DNA of 64,000 nucleotides. Source: Polytrichum commune (Eukaryota; Streptophyta; Polytrichopsida; Polytrichales; Polytrichaceae). The stretch spans positions 40,692,527 to 40,756,526 of the forward strand of contig OX485808.1 in NCBI GenBank assembly GCA_950295325.1, in the 5' to 3' direction. Shown one piece after another: positions 11,018 to 22,405 of the stretch. Made by a program: the position numbers and the translations under genes. The notes beneath the pieces were generated by a model that was not told where the DNA came from, made no database searches, and worked only from the letters and a program-made list of their open reading frames with translations. How positions within the stretch are numbered: position 1 is the first letter of the stretch; each line of letters begins with the position of its first letter.

Positions 11018-13520
11018 TCTAGGTCTTTTGGACTCTCACGATGGTTTAGCAGACACTGATCACCTGTTAATTGAAGAATCCACAAGAAGAGGTGAATATT
11101 AAAACACCCACAAAATGCCTCTGAAAAATTGCTAAAGGCATTGCTGAAGGGAGTACAGTTTGATTATTAAACTTATGATTCCACCCTTAAGATATGATAG
11201 TAAAAGAATACATGCGAGGGTTCTTCACAACTTCAAGAATTGTCTGTAGGCAACATAACAGACATCCAACTAAAATTAAAATATATAATAACTGTGCACA
11301 GTGCAGACAGTGGTATTCTGCATTTCAAATGATAATCCTGATGAAGATGTACAGTTTCTCGGCCTGAAGTCTAGCCTACCAAATCATAACAAAATAACCT
11401 AAATTTTCACTACACGTTGTCCACAGACAAATAGTATACGACTGTACAACTATCAATGTGGGCTCCTTCGTGCTGCTTTTTTACTACTGACCTCTACAAA
11501 TTTCTAGAGAGGCCCATTCCCATTCAGGCTCTACTTAAATGTAAGTGAGGAAAAGGTCGAGCAACAGTCAATAAAAAGATGGGGGAGAGGGTGGAACAGA
11601 GCAGAGAAATGAGGGTCTTTTTTTTTTCTCACTATGTGGATGTGAGTAAAAAAAGGTCTATAAGCTGGTTACGAATGAATAGCTACGTTCGATGTTAGAA
11701 GTGTGCTAGTAATTAGGGGCAAACCCGCAGCTTTCACTTCGAAGTCGAGGGTTTAAGCTCTCAGCCCCACCTGCCTTCTATAGAAGAAAAAGAGACAAAG
11801 TGATCTCGGGGACATTAAATTCAAAGAGATGCATTAAGGAGTCGAGAAGGACTTCCTTAGAGAAGACTTTAATGTTGTGGTCAGGAGCACCCTCACAAAA
11901 GTAGCAAAAATGATTTTCTGCCAGTGCACGTAGAAGCACCAGAGGGAAATAATTTGACTGGGTACTCTGCATATTAACGTTTGGCGTTCTACTGAAAGCA
12001 AGATTTTCTAGAACTACTGGCTTGATAAGGTTTACTGATTCCTACCACGTACCAACGGCAATAATTGTGGTTGAAGTCTGTTCTGAGAAACACAAGGAGA
12101 GAGAAAGAAAGAGAGGTTAACAGTGGGTAAACAACGGATGCTGTTTTTAAGTTAGACGAAATCTTCGAGTAAGAGTTCTCATAAGGACAGGAAGGATTTT
12201 TGACAATGAAAGATACGTCTGCAGCAGAAATACTGGGCGTGCAGAAATGAGTATACTGAAGGGAACTCAAAGAATGCTTAAACTGAAGGGAAAGAGAAAG
12301 CAACCAACTACATCATTAATCTTGAGAGAGTCAAGTCAAGTAGAAGTCTTGAAAAAATATATTCCGCACCTTGGTTTAATCAGCTGCAAATCTTTTCTGG
12401 ATAGAGAGCTTGAGAAGCACCTCAGATAGAAGTAACAATCCGCATGTAAACCCAGTGAACATTCCTGAGCGCGGCGAACTGCTTCTTCGATATGGGAGTA
12501 GAATGTGTAGATAAATATATTGTATGCCCACTGTAGTCTTTAATATTAACGCTTCGGCCCTTCCTGCAACAACAGGATCCAACAAATCCCTCCGACTCCG
12601 AAATAACCTTTTGCCGTCGGAGAATGAAATAAAACTCCTCAATATATAAAGTTAAGGACCTCAGCGGGTCACTTATGAGAGACGGATCTCAACCCGCAAG
12701 AAAGGCACTTGGGAATGAAAATGAAAATTAGAGGAGCTACTCGCACAGCTCAACAGAAGTGCAAATAGGGGCCCCTTACACAAGAAAACCCGAGCCCCGA
12801 CGTCGAAAGGGAAGCTTTCCTTAGTGCCCAGAGCCTGCAAAAAAAAGGTCTTGGTAGCGTCGGAAAGAGTTAAACCTCCATAGATCTTGGCTCCCAGACT
12901 TGAAAAATATTGCAAATCCTCGCCACCGAAATTTTTTCACCTCCTTAGGTGCTGAGAAGTTATCCACGTATGAGGTCCTGAAGCAATACTGACATGCACC
13001 GGATTTGAGAGCAACCAAGCCTCTTTTCTTCGTCTACGACGCCTCTCTAAATAATCTGCAAAAGTGGAAAAGAAGAAGTCCAAAACTCTTCCTCAAACAC
13101 CAACTGAGCTCCTAAAATTCTCCTATTTGCGAAAATATTCAGACACATAGAACAGACCATCCACACCCTTGCTCTGTTTGGAGGAGCCGCGCAGCCTAGG
13201 GTTTCAAGGCTCGCACAGTACCTCCACACCTAAAGTAGCTGTAACCAGCAACTTCCACTTCACGGCTTCCCTCCGCACGGATCAGGAGCAACTTAAAATT
13301 GGCAACAGGATCCTCCGAACGCACCCCAGCCCCAGGGTGCAGGGATCCGCAGGAAAGGAACATAAGAACTAGGTCTAAAAGACCGTATAGAGCTCCGTTT
13401 GCGTCGAGGAACGTCTCAAAAAGCGGGGAATTCGCACGGCTGTGCGATACGTGTGTGGCGGCGAAGCGTGCGAGGTGCGAGCGGCGAAGAAACGCGTTAG
13501 AGAGGGTAGTTGTGCGAGCG
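11018..13520 (-). other. probable spliced 5' leader and promoter of EML
   Basis: No convincing coding exon is present. On the minus strand an acceptor-like sequence (TTAACAG before GTGATCAG, near 11064) sits just upstream of the EML start, so the gene probably has a spliced 5' UTR. Pyrimidine-rich and AG-ended tracts continue to about 13.1 kb. The stretch 13.3-13.6 kb is GC-rich and CpG-rich compared with the surroundings and may be the promoter. Exact leader exons cannot be assigned without transcripts. Confidence 0.35.
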
Positions 13521-13529
13521 TCATGGGAG

Positions 13530-14600
13530 GTCCGCCATAGCTTTGCAAAGAGGGCTCCCTCGCTCGTTCCCCCTCTGGCTCGGCGAGCGAGGAGACCTAG
13601 GCCTGTGGATGAACGTGGATGGATGGGTATCCGCGAATATGGATGAGCATTGGTTTCCTTTTATTCTGGGTCTCTCAGTAAACACCAAGGGTTAACTGAA
13701 CTAAATTGTGTACACTACTAATAAGGTCCACATTGAAGGAATGAAAAGAAATTGAAGTGTCACTAATGTGGCAACACTTTCTTGTCGAATCTCATAGGTC
13801 TCACTCCTGGAAAATCCTTTTTCTAATTTTGAGAAATCAATCTTGATTCTCAAAGTAAGTCCCACCCCAAGGGTATTGGGCTTACATTTGGGTTCGGGTC
13901 CTGAAAACTTGGACCTTGTTTTCATACTTATGTCTAGACCCAAGCTTAACGATACTTTCATAAAATGAGAGGAGAAATTTCTTGAGTGAGGATAGCCATA
14001 GTTTGGCGGGAAAGTGATGCCACATTAGCAGCACTTCATTGTTTCGTACCTTGGACTTGGATCCCAATGTAAACTCTTTGGGTCCATAATTTTTGTTGTG
14101 GACCAGTTGGATAGCTCAAATTTTGAGGTTTCTTTGGTTCGAGTACTTTTGAGCAAACCCACTCTTGGGGTGGGTTTACTACACAAGGGTCCAAGATAAA
14201 AACACAACTAAAAAAAACATATTTGTTTCTAAAAAAACAAATCTCACATTGAGTGATCTTATTGGCCACGAGAAAATCAAAATAGACACAAGGAAGTTTT
14301 GCACATAGAGCTCCCTCAAGTGTTCCCTCTCTAGCTAAGCAAGCACATGGACCCTAACCATGTGGATGAATGTGGTTAGATGAGTGTCCACAAATAAGGA
14401 TGAGCTTTGATTCCCTCCTGTTTTAGAACTCTTGGTAAACATGAAAGGTTAAATTAGGGTGGGAATATATTAGGGTCCAAGACCAAAGAAACTCAAGTTG
14501 AGAGTAAAAGTGTGGATCCAAGGAGTTTATACTAAGTTGGGGCACAAGGTATGAGAAGTGACACTAAAGTGGCAACATATTCCTGCTTGATCTTGGTCTT
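13530..14600. repeat. three-part nested repeat (direct plus inverted copies)
   Basis: Part A (about 13530-13800) and part B (about 14290-14600) are diverged direct copies sharing, in order, CTCCCTC, GTGGATGAA, GGATGAGC and GGTAAAC-type blocks, then TGTGGCAACA. The middle part (about 14005-14135) is an inverted copy of the B segment at about 14478-14590. Its reverse complement reads AATGTGGCATCACTTTCCCG, against AGTGGCAACATATTCCTG in B and ATGTGGCAACACTTTCTTG in A. This looks like a foldback or nested transposon remnant. Confidence 0.6.
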
Positions 14601-16103
14601 GGTATTATATTTTTAAGAAACTTCAAAACAATGGTTGGAATCATATTTCATACAACCTTAAAATTGTGTTTTTTGAGTTGGCATACACATTGACCATAAA
14701 AAAATCAAATCAGTGAAGGAGTACATCAACCCAGTCCTTGCAATTTTGAGAAACATTAAGATTAATTCGACTCCCAAAGTTGCAATGTTAGCCATAGTTG
14801 ATTAAGTAAATGCTTTCACTCATCCAATGAATTCAATTACCGTGAAGGAAATTCATATATACATGTGATATCATTCGTCCAAAATCTAACTAAGTCTCTT
14901 ATTGTCATTTATCATGGATGGGAATAAAAGGATCTAAATTCACGTCAATCGTACTTAATGTATTGTTACAACAAATATTTTAACATTGTTCACCAAATAT
15001 GGTATTTTCTGTGATCTATTGTCATTTGGAGTTACAAAGTGTATAACTTTATATTACATTACAAATAAATAATACAATTTGATAATCATCATGAAACTTG
15101 TTTGATAATGTTTGCAAGTCAATATGTTGAATGTTTTAAACTTATGGCAACATTGGTCACTTCTATAATAGGAAACCCACACAAAAACTGCAATTTGATA
15201 CACAATGTTTTACATTCAGTTTGAAATAGAAAAAAAAGAACATCCATGTCTTTACATTGACATGTGATGATAGGTCACCACCTCTGGTCCATGTTTGCAT
15301 GAGGATGGGCTTAGGTGGCTTAATGCTTATTTTGCATAGGTGAACTAGTGTGTTAAATTTGGCTATTTGCCGTGGGAACACACTACTTGTATAGTTTGGG
15401 GGAAGTTTAGTCAAGAAGAATCATGGCTTGTTTTATTCAGATTTTAGAGATTTTGTTTGTCTGCAACTTTGTACTATTACTCATTTGATACGGTGTTATG
15501 AAACAACACCCACCCCATAATGTTAATTCTAGATCTTTCATAGTTTCATGGCTCTTAATTCTTCCCCACTAACAACAATAAGACATCATCTTTTAGCTTT
15601 GTGATATTGAATATGGTAAATTAAATACCTCGATTGGAAGTGACTCTAAAATAAATATTAAATTTTTTCCCCATGTTCAAATTCGGGTCATAAATCGGGT
15701 AGGTAGCATAAATTATAGTAAAGGTGAAGTGTTATTGAGAGTGAGTGAAGTGGCCATTAATAATGCAACACCCTCAAATGTAATGTGGAGGTGTTGAAAA
15801 CTACAAGAGTGAGTGTTTCTATTGTTAACTAGTAATAGTAACTCGAGTCTTATATCCTTTGATAACTTCATCACTTCTTGCATATACTTGTATTTTCTTC
15901 TTCTTACTCCGTAACACTTAGTCGTAATTAGAATATATGAAAGTTTCAATAAATACACGTGTGTAAGGGGAAGGCAGACCCAAGGAAAGTGGAAGGAAGT
16001 AAGGGAGAGAGAGAGAACGGATGATTGATTCACTTCAGTTTTTCTATATTTACTTGGTTACTTGGTTCTATAATTGTAGACTTGCACTCCCACAAAGTGG
16101 GAC
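14601..16103. other. intergenic DNA, no gene seen
   Basis: AT-rich, with no frame that looks coding by codon use or by motif. No inverted repeats longer than about 20 bp were noticed before the element that starts at 16107. Confidence 0.4.
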
Positions 16104-16106
16104 TTA

Positions 16107-16597
16107 GGGCCACTTCACACACGAGCCAAGAGCCGTGACCACGAAATTGTGAGAGCCCAAAAGAAAGTGTCCCAAGGCCGTCCCAAGACACCTTCAAAAC
16201 AATGTAGTGTGGTCCCGGACCCTCAAGTGTAGTGTGAAGTCATATGTGACCGGGCCCTCAACCAAATGCTATTTCAATGAATTTCTATTCCTCACACATG
16301 ATAAAAATAGAATAAATCAACAGTAGTGAGCATTTGGAGTGCCATGGTCTCCTGGTTTTGCGTTAGACCTACCTCCAAGAGGTGGTTTTTGAAAATAGTC
16401 CACATGACCATGAAACACGATCCATTCGATGCCATGTAAGAATCCATGTAGACTCTACATCCATCTTGCATTCACTTACTCCTTTGGTCGCTCAAGTGTA
16501 GTGTGAAGCTAACTTGGACCGGCTCCACCTTTTCCACCAATGAGAGTGCTTGAAGTGTAATGGTCACGGGCTCTCAGTCTCATGTGTGAAGTGGCCC
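16107..16597. mobile_element. Tourist/PIF-Harbinger-like MITE, copy 1
   Basis: A 491-bp non-coding element. Its terminal inverted repeats are about 36 bp, starting GGGCCACTTCACACACGAG and ending with the near reverse complement, CATGTGTGAAGTGGCCC. The flanks carry a 3-bp TTA target duplication (16104-16106 and 16598-16600). A GG(G)CC start with TTA duplication is characteristic of PIF/Harbinger Tourist MITEs. A second full-length copy lies at 38178-38677, about 85-90% alike by eye. No transposase is present. Confidence 0.88.
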
Positions 16598-17066
16598 TTA
16601 GGCCTTGGCCAAAGGTGAGAGAGGAGGAGGGGTCTCTTGCCTTCATATGATTTTTTATTTTCTTTTATTTTCTTTCTTATCAATTAGTTATAATATTTTG
16701 ATGATGTGACACTGTTTTTTTTGCAAATAATTTTGGCACATCTCTCACTAATAGACTAACATCCGATAGGATACACATTGATAATGTTATATGATGATTG
16801 TTTGTTGTAATATCCGCTCAAATCCAACCTTATTGTTCTTTTATAAGTGCATGAAGTTACTAAACACATATATTATAAACATTTATATGCTTGAACACAT
16901 TTTGAAACAAAGAGCAAGTTTGTCATTTGTTATATGGTGGTTTTTAGTATCATGCTTGAGGCAATTTGGGTGAATATCATACAGTTTATGAGATAGAGTC
17001 TGGGCCAATTAGCAAGAGAGCAAAGTTGGGGAATTTATAGGCAAAGAATCATCAAGGGCTTATGAT

Positions 17067-17306
17067 TGGAGAGAGGGGATTATCGCATACGAGTGTACCT
17101 CTCATTTATTCAACATAAAAACTTGATTCCCTATAGGTTTGTTGCTGATTCATCTCAAGTGACCTCGAGTAGATTGATTGGGAATCTCTAAAGCTAATTT
17201 TGGTGTCAAAACAACTGAAAGAAGTAACTTTTGGATGCATACTATATCATGGCTTTTATGTTGGATGAATGCGAGGTACACTCGTATATGATAATTCCCT
17301 CTCTCC
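17067..17306. mobile_element. hAT-like MITE with 8-bp target duplication
   Basis: A 240-bp element flanked by the perfect 8-bp duplication CTTATGAT (17059-17066 and 17307-17314). The ends read GGAGAGAGGGGATTATC and GATAATTCCCTCTCTCC, which are reverse complements apart from one base. The inverted pairing continues inward to the CATAAAA / TTTATG blocks (about 50 bp arms). An 8-bp duplication is the hAT signature. A related copy with its interior in the opposite orientation is at 51955-52196. Confidence 0.85.
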
Positions 17307-17314
17307 CTTATGAT

Positions 17315-19848
17315 GCGTCAAAGTTGCATAGGGTTGGTAAGGTTTGTCACTTTATTCCCGAATGTTCCAAATTTTGAAATATGCTTGACTTTCTTTACTT
17401 TAGAATGTTGACTGAGCAGGCAAATACATAAACTCTCGTGTTGTTCTGTCAGTACCTTTGGCAAATCAAAGAAATTTAAAGAATGGATTGCACTTGTGTA
17501 GGTCGTTCCATGTTATTGTAACACACCAATCTTAAATAGCAATCTCAAAGGGACGTGATCGGAGCTTGTTTCTAGTCTAGTTTGTATCTTTGGTTTTTGT
17601 GTAGATTATGACTTTTGCAAAGATATGATGGAGATTTACATTGATTCATAATTGTCCACATGACCCAAAAGATGAATCACCAAAGGGAATATATTTATCC
17701 AATAGATGGACACTAGAATTGATTAAATGATCCAAGTGATAAGCTGAAGATACAAGTTCAGGATCGTTCAAACACAAAAACATGGCCTAGTTTAGACGTT
17801 CTTAAAGGCTTACGTTATTAGGGTTTCATGATCCCGACTTGTTGTTAATAGCACTTTGAGTCATTTATTGGAACATGACCCTAGTGAGGAAATCCAACAA
17901 CATGTTGAGAATACATAGGTGGTTGTACTATAAAGAATAATCACATGTGCTACATAAGAATCATAATGATTCTTATAACCAAATTGACAATCCATCGGTT
18001 GTAACACATACTACCTGTCCTACCTGGTTGTTAAACTTGATTTTTCTAAAAAAAGTAAAAAAATCCCAAAAATTTGGTACTTTATGAAGTAGTATAATTT
18101 CCAGCGAAGACTTTGAGAGGATAATAGGCCACTCAAGTACACCGAACAGTAGCATCAGTGTAGCATCAGTGTGGGCTAAGACATTATTAGTTCCTGGAAT
18201 CCACCCTGTCTATTGAGGAGGTGGAAATGTTTTTCACTCCTGCCTTTGAGAGACCAGGGCTCTTCTTGTGGAAATTTCTAAAATTTTAAAACATATTTTG
18301 TGGGGAATCCTTGTGCTTCAGATACCATTCTGATCTTCTAGATAGCCCAGGTACTTTCTGAACGACACTACTTACATGATGATCCAAGAATTTTGGCAGT
18401 CAGAACAGATCTCCAGTAACGTCTGGTCCTTCAAATGGAGTACATGGACAATGGCGCCCATGTCGCCATACCAGGGGTCATGTCAACGTGTTTGAACCTC
18501 CTCTTCTGTAAGAATTCAAATGCAATGTCACATCCCTCAACCATTAGTCTAGTCACAGCACTTCAAAAGTCCGCGAAAGCAATGTTCAAGAACAAATGGT
18601 CCAAGTAAGCTAGCTTCCTTACTTGGATGGTGCTTTGAAAGTCCTTCAAAAACAACCACTCTCATAGAGCTTTGTCTGAATCCAGGGGGCAACGTCTGAG
18701 TGTAAGTTAGTTGGTCTCCTTTGTGTGAACAATTTTTCCTCTGATAAAATCCACAATAGCAGCAAAACTCGTGATAGGTAGTGTTCAACTTGCTAACCAC
18801 TTCAGACATCCTTGACTTCAAGGACCAACATTGGGAAGGAAAAATAAAAACTGACTAGGACTCTGCTGACTCACGAACAACTCATTTGATGCAGGACTAC
18901 TTCCGAGAAGGGGACCCCATTTCTTTGGGTTGCTGCCTCCTACAACCTTCTAATCTCAATATCCCCCTGCTGCTCACCTTTTACTTCCTCATTTAAAATT
19001 ATTGAAAAGAAAAAAAGAAAAGAAACAAAAACACAAACACAAACATGCAGTGTCATCCCTTAAGATTCTCTACAAATACCTTAAAACAAGACGGCATACA
19101 TAGTTTGGCGGTTGTTCAGCCTTCACAAACCCTACAGAGTGGTGCAACGTAGGGTTTGCATGGTACCCAAGAAATTGGGTGCCGAGAGGGATCGGGTCCC
19201 CTATGCTACCCCAAAAAGTTAAATGTTTGCAATCCTTCACTGTTATTTCTTATAAATAACTCACAAGGTGCCTGCATTTCAGGATTTGGAAGTGCAATCA
19301 AGCGCATTGAGCGATTTAATGACAGCACTGTGTTTCAAGTATGTCTGCTATCTGTATTGGGATGTGTCCTTCACAGAGAGAACGAATTTGAAGTGAATAA
19401 GTGTAGTGTCAGCACTTATGGATTATGTGAGGTAACATGAGCACACTGGCATTTCTTAAATCAAAACCCAAATACAAGGAAAGAACCTTCTGCAGAAAGT
19501 GAAAACGATATGCTTATGGATCAAGCAGCTTGGAACATGACAGCATGATAAAAATTTGTGACTGCATCTCTAACTTGACTTTGAATAAATAGCCTCTTAT
19601 GGCAAGGTTGCCATACTATTGTCTTCTACTGTGAAAAAGTTTGTTAGAGAAATTTCAGCAGCTTCACTATCATGACAAGAAAAGTTTTCCTACCTTTACT
19701 CCAATATTTGATGTAGATCGGACAACAGATTGTTACCTCTAATATGATTTTTAGATGCTGCAGACAGATGCCTCCAAGTTTGAGTTTCTCAGTGGTAAGG
19801 TTCAAGGGATCAAGACCATGCTCCATAGTCCATTAATCTCTCTCAGCT
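17315..19848. other. intergenic DNA with weak minus-strand frame
   Basis: No supported gene. A minus-strand frame near 18821-18549 (about 90 codons, containing CCYCGFYQRKNC) is the longest candidate but matches nothing I recognise. The region near 19644-19840 probably holds the 3' UTR of the minus-strand plastid gene that ends at 19849. Confidence 0.35.
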
Positions 19849-21692
19849 CTACGTTGAGGATGTTGATTCGTTCGGGGAAAATGTGATATCAGGGCCGAAC
19901 TTATCAAGCAACTGTTGAAATGCATCCACTTGGCCATTGTCGTACTCACCATCGGTTCCAGGCTTCCACATAACAAGCAAGCTCAAGGCAACCGATTCGT
20001 TGTTGTCCACGAAGCGAACCATATATGTAGGGATGTCACCACGAGACGATTTTCCAGTCACGAGTTTGGCAGAAGCAACTTGGTCAATGAGCAAGTGGAA
20101 ATCGACATTATCTTCTTTGAGCATCAAGTTGGCATACTCACCACGTCCTGGAAGTGTGTGGTAGAACAGATTGTTTAAAGATGTGACTGATTCTAGTACT
20201 GCCACCCCTGTGTTGACAATCAACCTAACCTGCAGACAATGCACCACAAGAGAACAGTAAAACAATTGTTTGTTTTCAGTTTCCTAGAAAATCATTGAAT
20301 GTTGGTAGTAGTGACTAAATGCAATCGCTGTATTTAAATAAATAAATAAAAATTGTAACATAGTTCATGCAGGAAAGGTATAAAACTTTGAAATGCTATG
20401 ATTGTCTAGGTGAATGAGAAACGTTCACATGCCATCATCAACCGCTTACAAAGTTGCATATCGGTAAACACCTTCATTAGTGCAAATTATATTAGGTAAT
20501 GGAGACACTGCTTGCATCTGGAGAGGATAAATGAAAATTTGATTTGAAGTCTTTGTGGTCCGCAGATTATTAGTCGAATAAGACTGCGGTGAGAAGTTCC
20601 ACATTCTATATGAAAGAAACAAGGGAATTTTCTGGGTTGAAATTGCACCTCTCATCAGAATGTAAAGCTTTTCGTTGTGACTCCAGCCACTGTAAATTTC
20701 AGGATAGATTAGCCCGTTGCTTTTTACAATTTCTGTGCAGTTCTAGAGGCTGGTATCACAACGTTGACTGAAATGGAGGGGATTTCAAGGAGCTCGGAAG
20801 CCCTAATCTCCTTGATGATTAGTATCGTGGATCACCTTGAGGCAGTATTTAAGAAATTGATAGATTGCATTATATTAGTCCAAATGACAAATTTGGAAGG
20901 GCTAGACAAGGATGCAAATTAAAATCATTTTCGTTCAAATGTCTTTGTGACAATAGATGGCATATGTATCATGACCAGAAATTGAAGTGAAATTTCCTGG
21001 AGTTCTTTCTAATATGTATGTATAAAATGTGTTGAAAATCAATATGCAATTAATGAACATTTTTCACCAACAGAAAACTCATAGCCCTTGACTAAAAAGG
21101 TTATCGTTGTAACTCCAGCCACTAGAAATTTCAGGATGGGTCAGCCCATCTGCTTTTCACAATTTCTGTGCAGTTCTAGTGGCTGGATTCACAACGTTGA
21201 TGAACTCGAGGGGATTTTAAGAAACCCGTACGCCCTAAGAATCTCCTTGATGATTTGCATCGTGGATCACCTGAAGTTCGAGGTGAATTGTACTATCAAT
21301 GTATCGACCTATCAACAAATGAACATAAATGGCAATACCTACTCAAGAAAACGATAGATTGCAATTCATTGCGGGCAGAATAAAATGCTTACACGGCCAA
21401 CAGCCTTCAATTCCTCGAGAAACGTCTTGAGTCCTATCCCCGCCTGCTTCTCTTCTTGCACAATGGCCAGGGCCACAGTCAAGGGTAGGCGCGAAGCTCC
21501 AGAGAATTTTTTCCTATTCAACCTTAGTGCATGTGGATGTAGAGGAAGCAGAGATGGCGCACACCAGCACACGTGGGTTCTTGAAGACAAACAAGGATAA
21601 GCTGTAAGCTTAGAGGAACTTCCTCTTGACGTGGAGACGCCACTTTGCGCAAAGCTTGTTGTCCATGGTGAAGCAGCAGCCGCCATGGCCAT
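19849..21692 (-). CDS. conserved chloroplast-targeted protein, function unknown
   Basis: Two exons on the minus strand, 21692-21393 and 20229-19849, join in phase 0 across a 1.16-kb GT..AG intron (donor GTAAGC, acceptor TGTCTGCAG) to give 226 residues. The chosen ATG opens MAMAAAASPWTTSF; an in-frame ATG at 21761 is an alternative. The first 75 or so residues are Ser/Ala/Arg-rich and look like a transit peptide. The mature part starts near GIGLKTFLEELKAVGR and continues VRLIVNTGVAVLESVTSLNN, FYHTLPGRGEYANLM, then a mixed alpha/beta-looking region with PTYMVRFVDNNESVALSL. The second exon has codon use and spacing of a real protein. I do not recognise a named family or catalytic motif, so no function is given. 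The intron and flanks are full of repeats described separately. Confidence 0.75.
20470..20620 (+). repeat. repeat copy inside the plastid-gene intron (inverted partner at 22.3 kb)
   Basis: This segment (CATTAGTGCAAAT ... GGAGAGGATAAA ... AGTCTTTGTGGTC ... AAGACTGCGGTGAGAAG) recurs as its reverse complement at 22252-22405. The pair flanks the first exon of the plastid gene. Each copy looks like a piece of an undescribed dispersed repeat. Confidence 0.7.
20665..20845 (+). repeat. intronic direct repeat, copy 1, with small hairpin
   Basis: About 180 bp, direct copy of 21096-21275. Inside each copy an about 88-bp inverted repeat can be read, with arms of the type GTAACTCCAGCCACTAGAA and TTCTAGTGGCTGG. 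The segment continues through a shared CTCCTTGATGATT and ATCGTGGATCACCT. Confidence 0.72.
21096..21275 (+). repeat. intronic direct repeat, copy 2, with small hairpin
   Basis: Second copy of the repeat at 20665-20845, in the same orientation and the same intron. In this copy the hairpin arms match better (CCAGCCACTAGAA against TTCTAGTGGCTGG), suggesting that it is the less decayed one. Confidence 0.72.
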
Positions 21693-22251
21693 GACTGACG
21701 ATGATCTGAAATCACAATGTCTGGCTCCAACAGAGGTCAGCAATGTTGCCCTACTTAGCATGCAACTACAAAACGTAGGCGACCGTGAAGCGATAGGAAG
21801 CAGAACGTGTAAGTCACCCCAATCAAATGTAATATACTTCAATTGCACTTTTCTCGACGCTGAAAGTACTCCCCGTGCTGTACTCCGTCACTCACTTACA
21901 TTCAATGACCGTCAAATCCAGTAGTTATCTCAACTTTCCAGTACCTGAACCGATGAGGTCACACGAGGACTGAGGACGAAAAAAAGATCCCAACAGAAGA
22001 GTCACCTCTGCTTCACCTCAGTTGGAGTGGCGAACAAATTGTCGTCACAATAAATATAAACCTCTCAGCAAGGAACTCTGACCTCACAAAATAGGTATCA
22101 AACCTAAGTAAGTCGGAGTAGGAGTAAATAAATAGTGCCACAGGAGTGCTCAAAATATCTTCCGTCTACCGAAAGGCCTTCGAGAAAACTTTACTCTGGC
22201 ACTACTGTTTCTGCAGATTTTTCCTGACAATAAACTTATTAATAGCTCCAA

Positions 22252-22405
22252 TTTCTTTCTTATAGAATGTGGAGCTTCTCACCGCAGTCTTATCCGACTT
22301 CAAATCTGTAGACCACAAAGACTTTTCAATTCATCTTTGCCTTTATCCTCTCCCGATGCGAGCAGTGCCTCTTTCACCTAGCTACTGTATTTGCACTAAT
22401 GATGG
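22252..22405 (-). repeat. inverted partner of the repeat at 20470-20620
   Basis: The reverse complement aligns along its length with 20470-20620 (CTTCTCACCGCAGTCTTAT here against the complement there). Nearby, TTTCCTGACAAT is repeated directly (about 22218 and 22477), so the block is probably part of a larger worn repeat. Confidence 0.7.

Noticed and set aside
11640-11790. tRNA-like A-box and B-box words (possible SINE)
   Set aside because: The B-box-like GGTTTAAGCTC has several mismatches, no cloverleaf can be drawn and no tail or target duplication is seen.
13299-13646. Arg-rich plus-strand frame of 115 codons
   Set aside because: It has no ATG at its upstream edge and no motif. It is explained by the CpG-rich composition near the presumed EML promoter.
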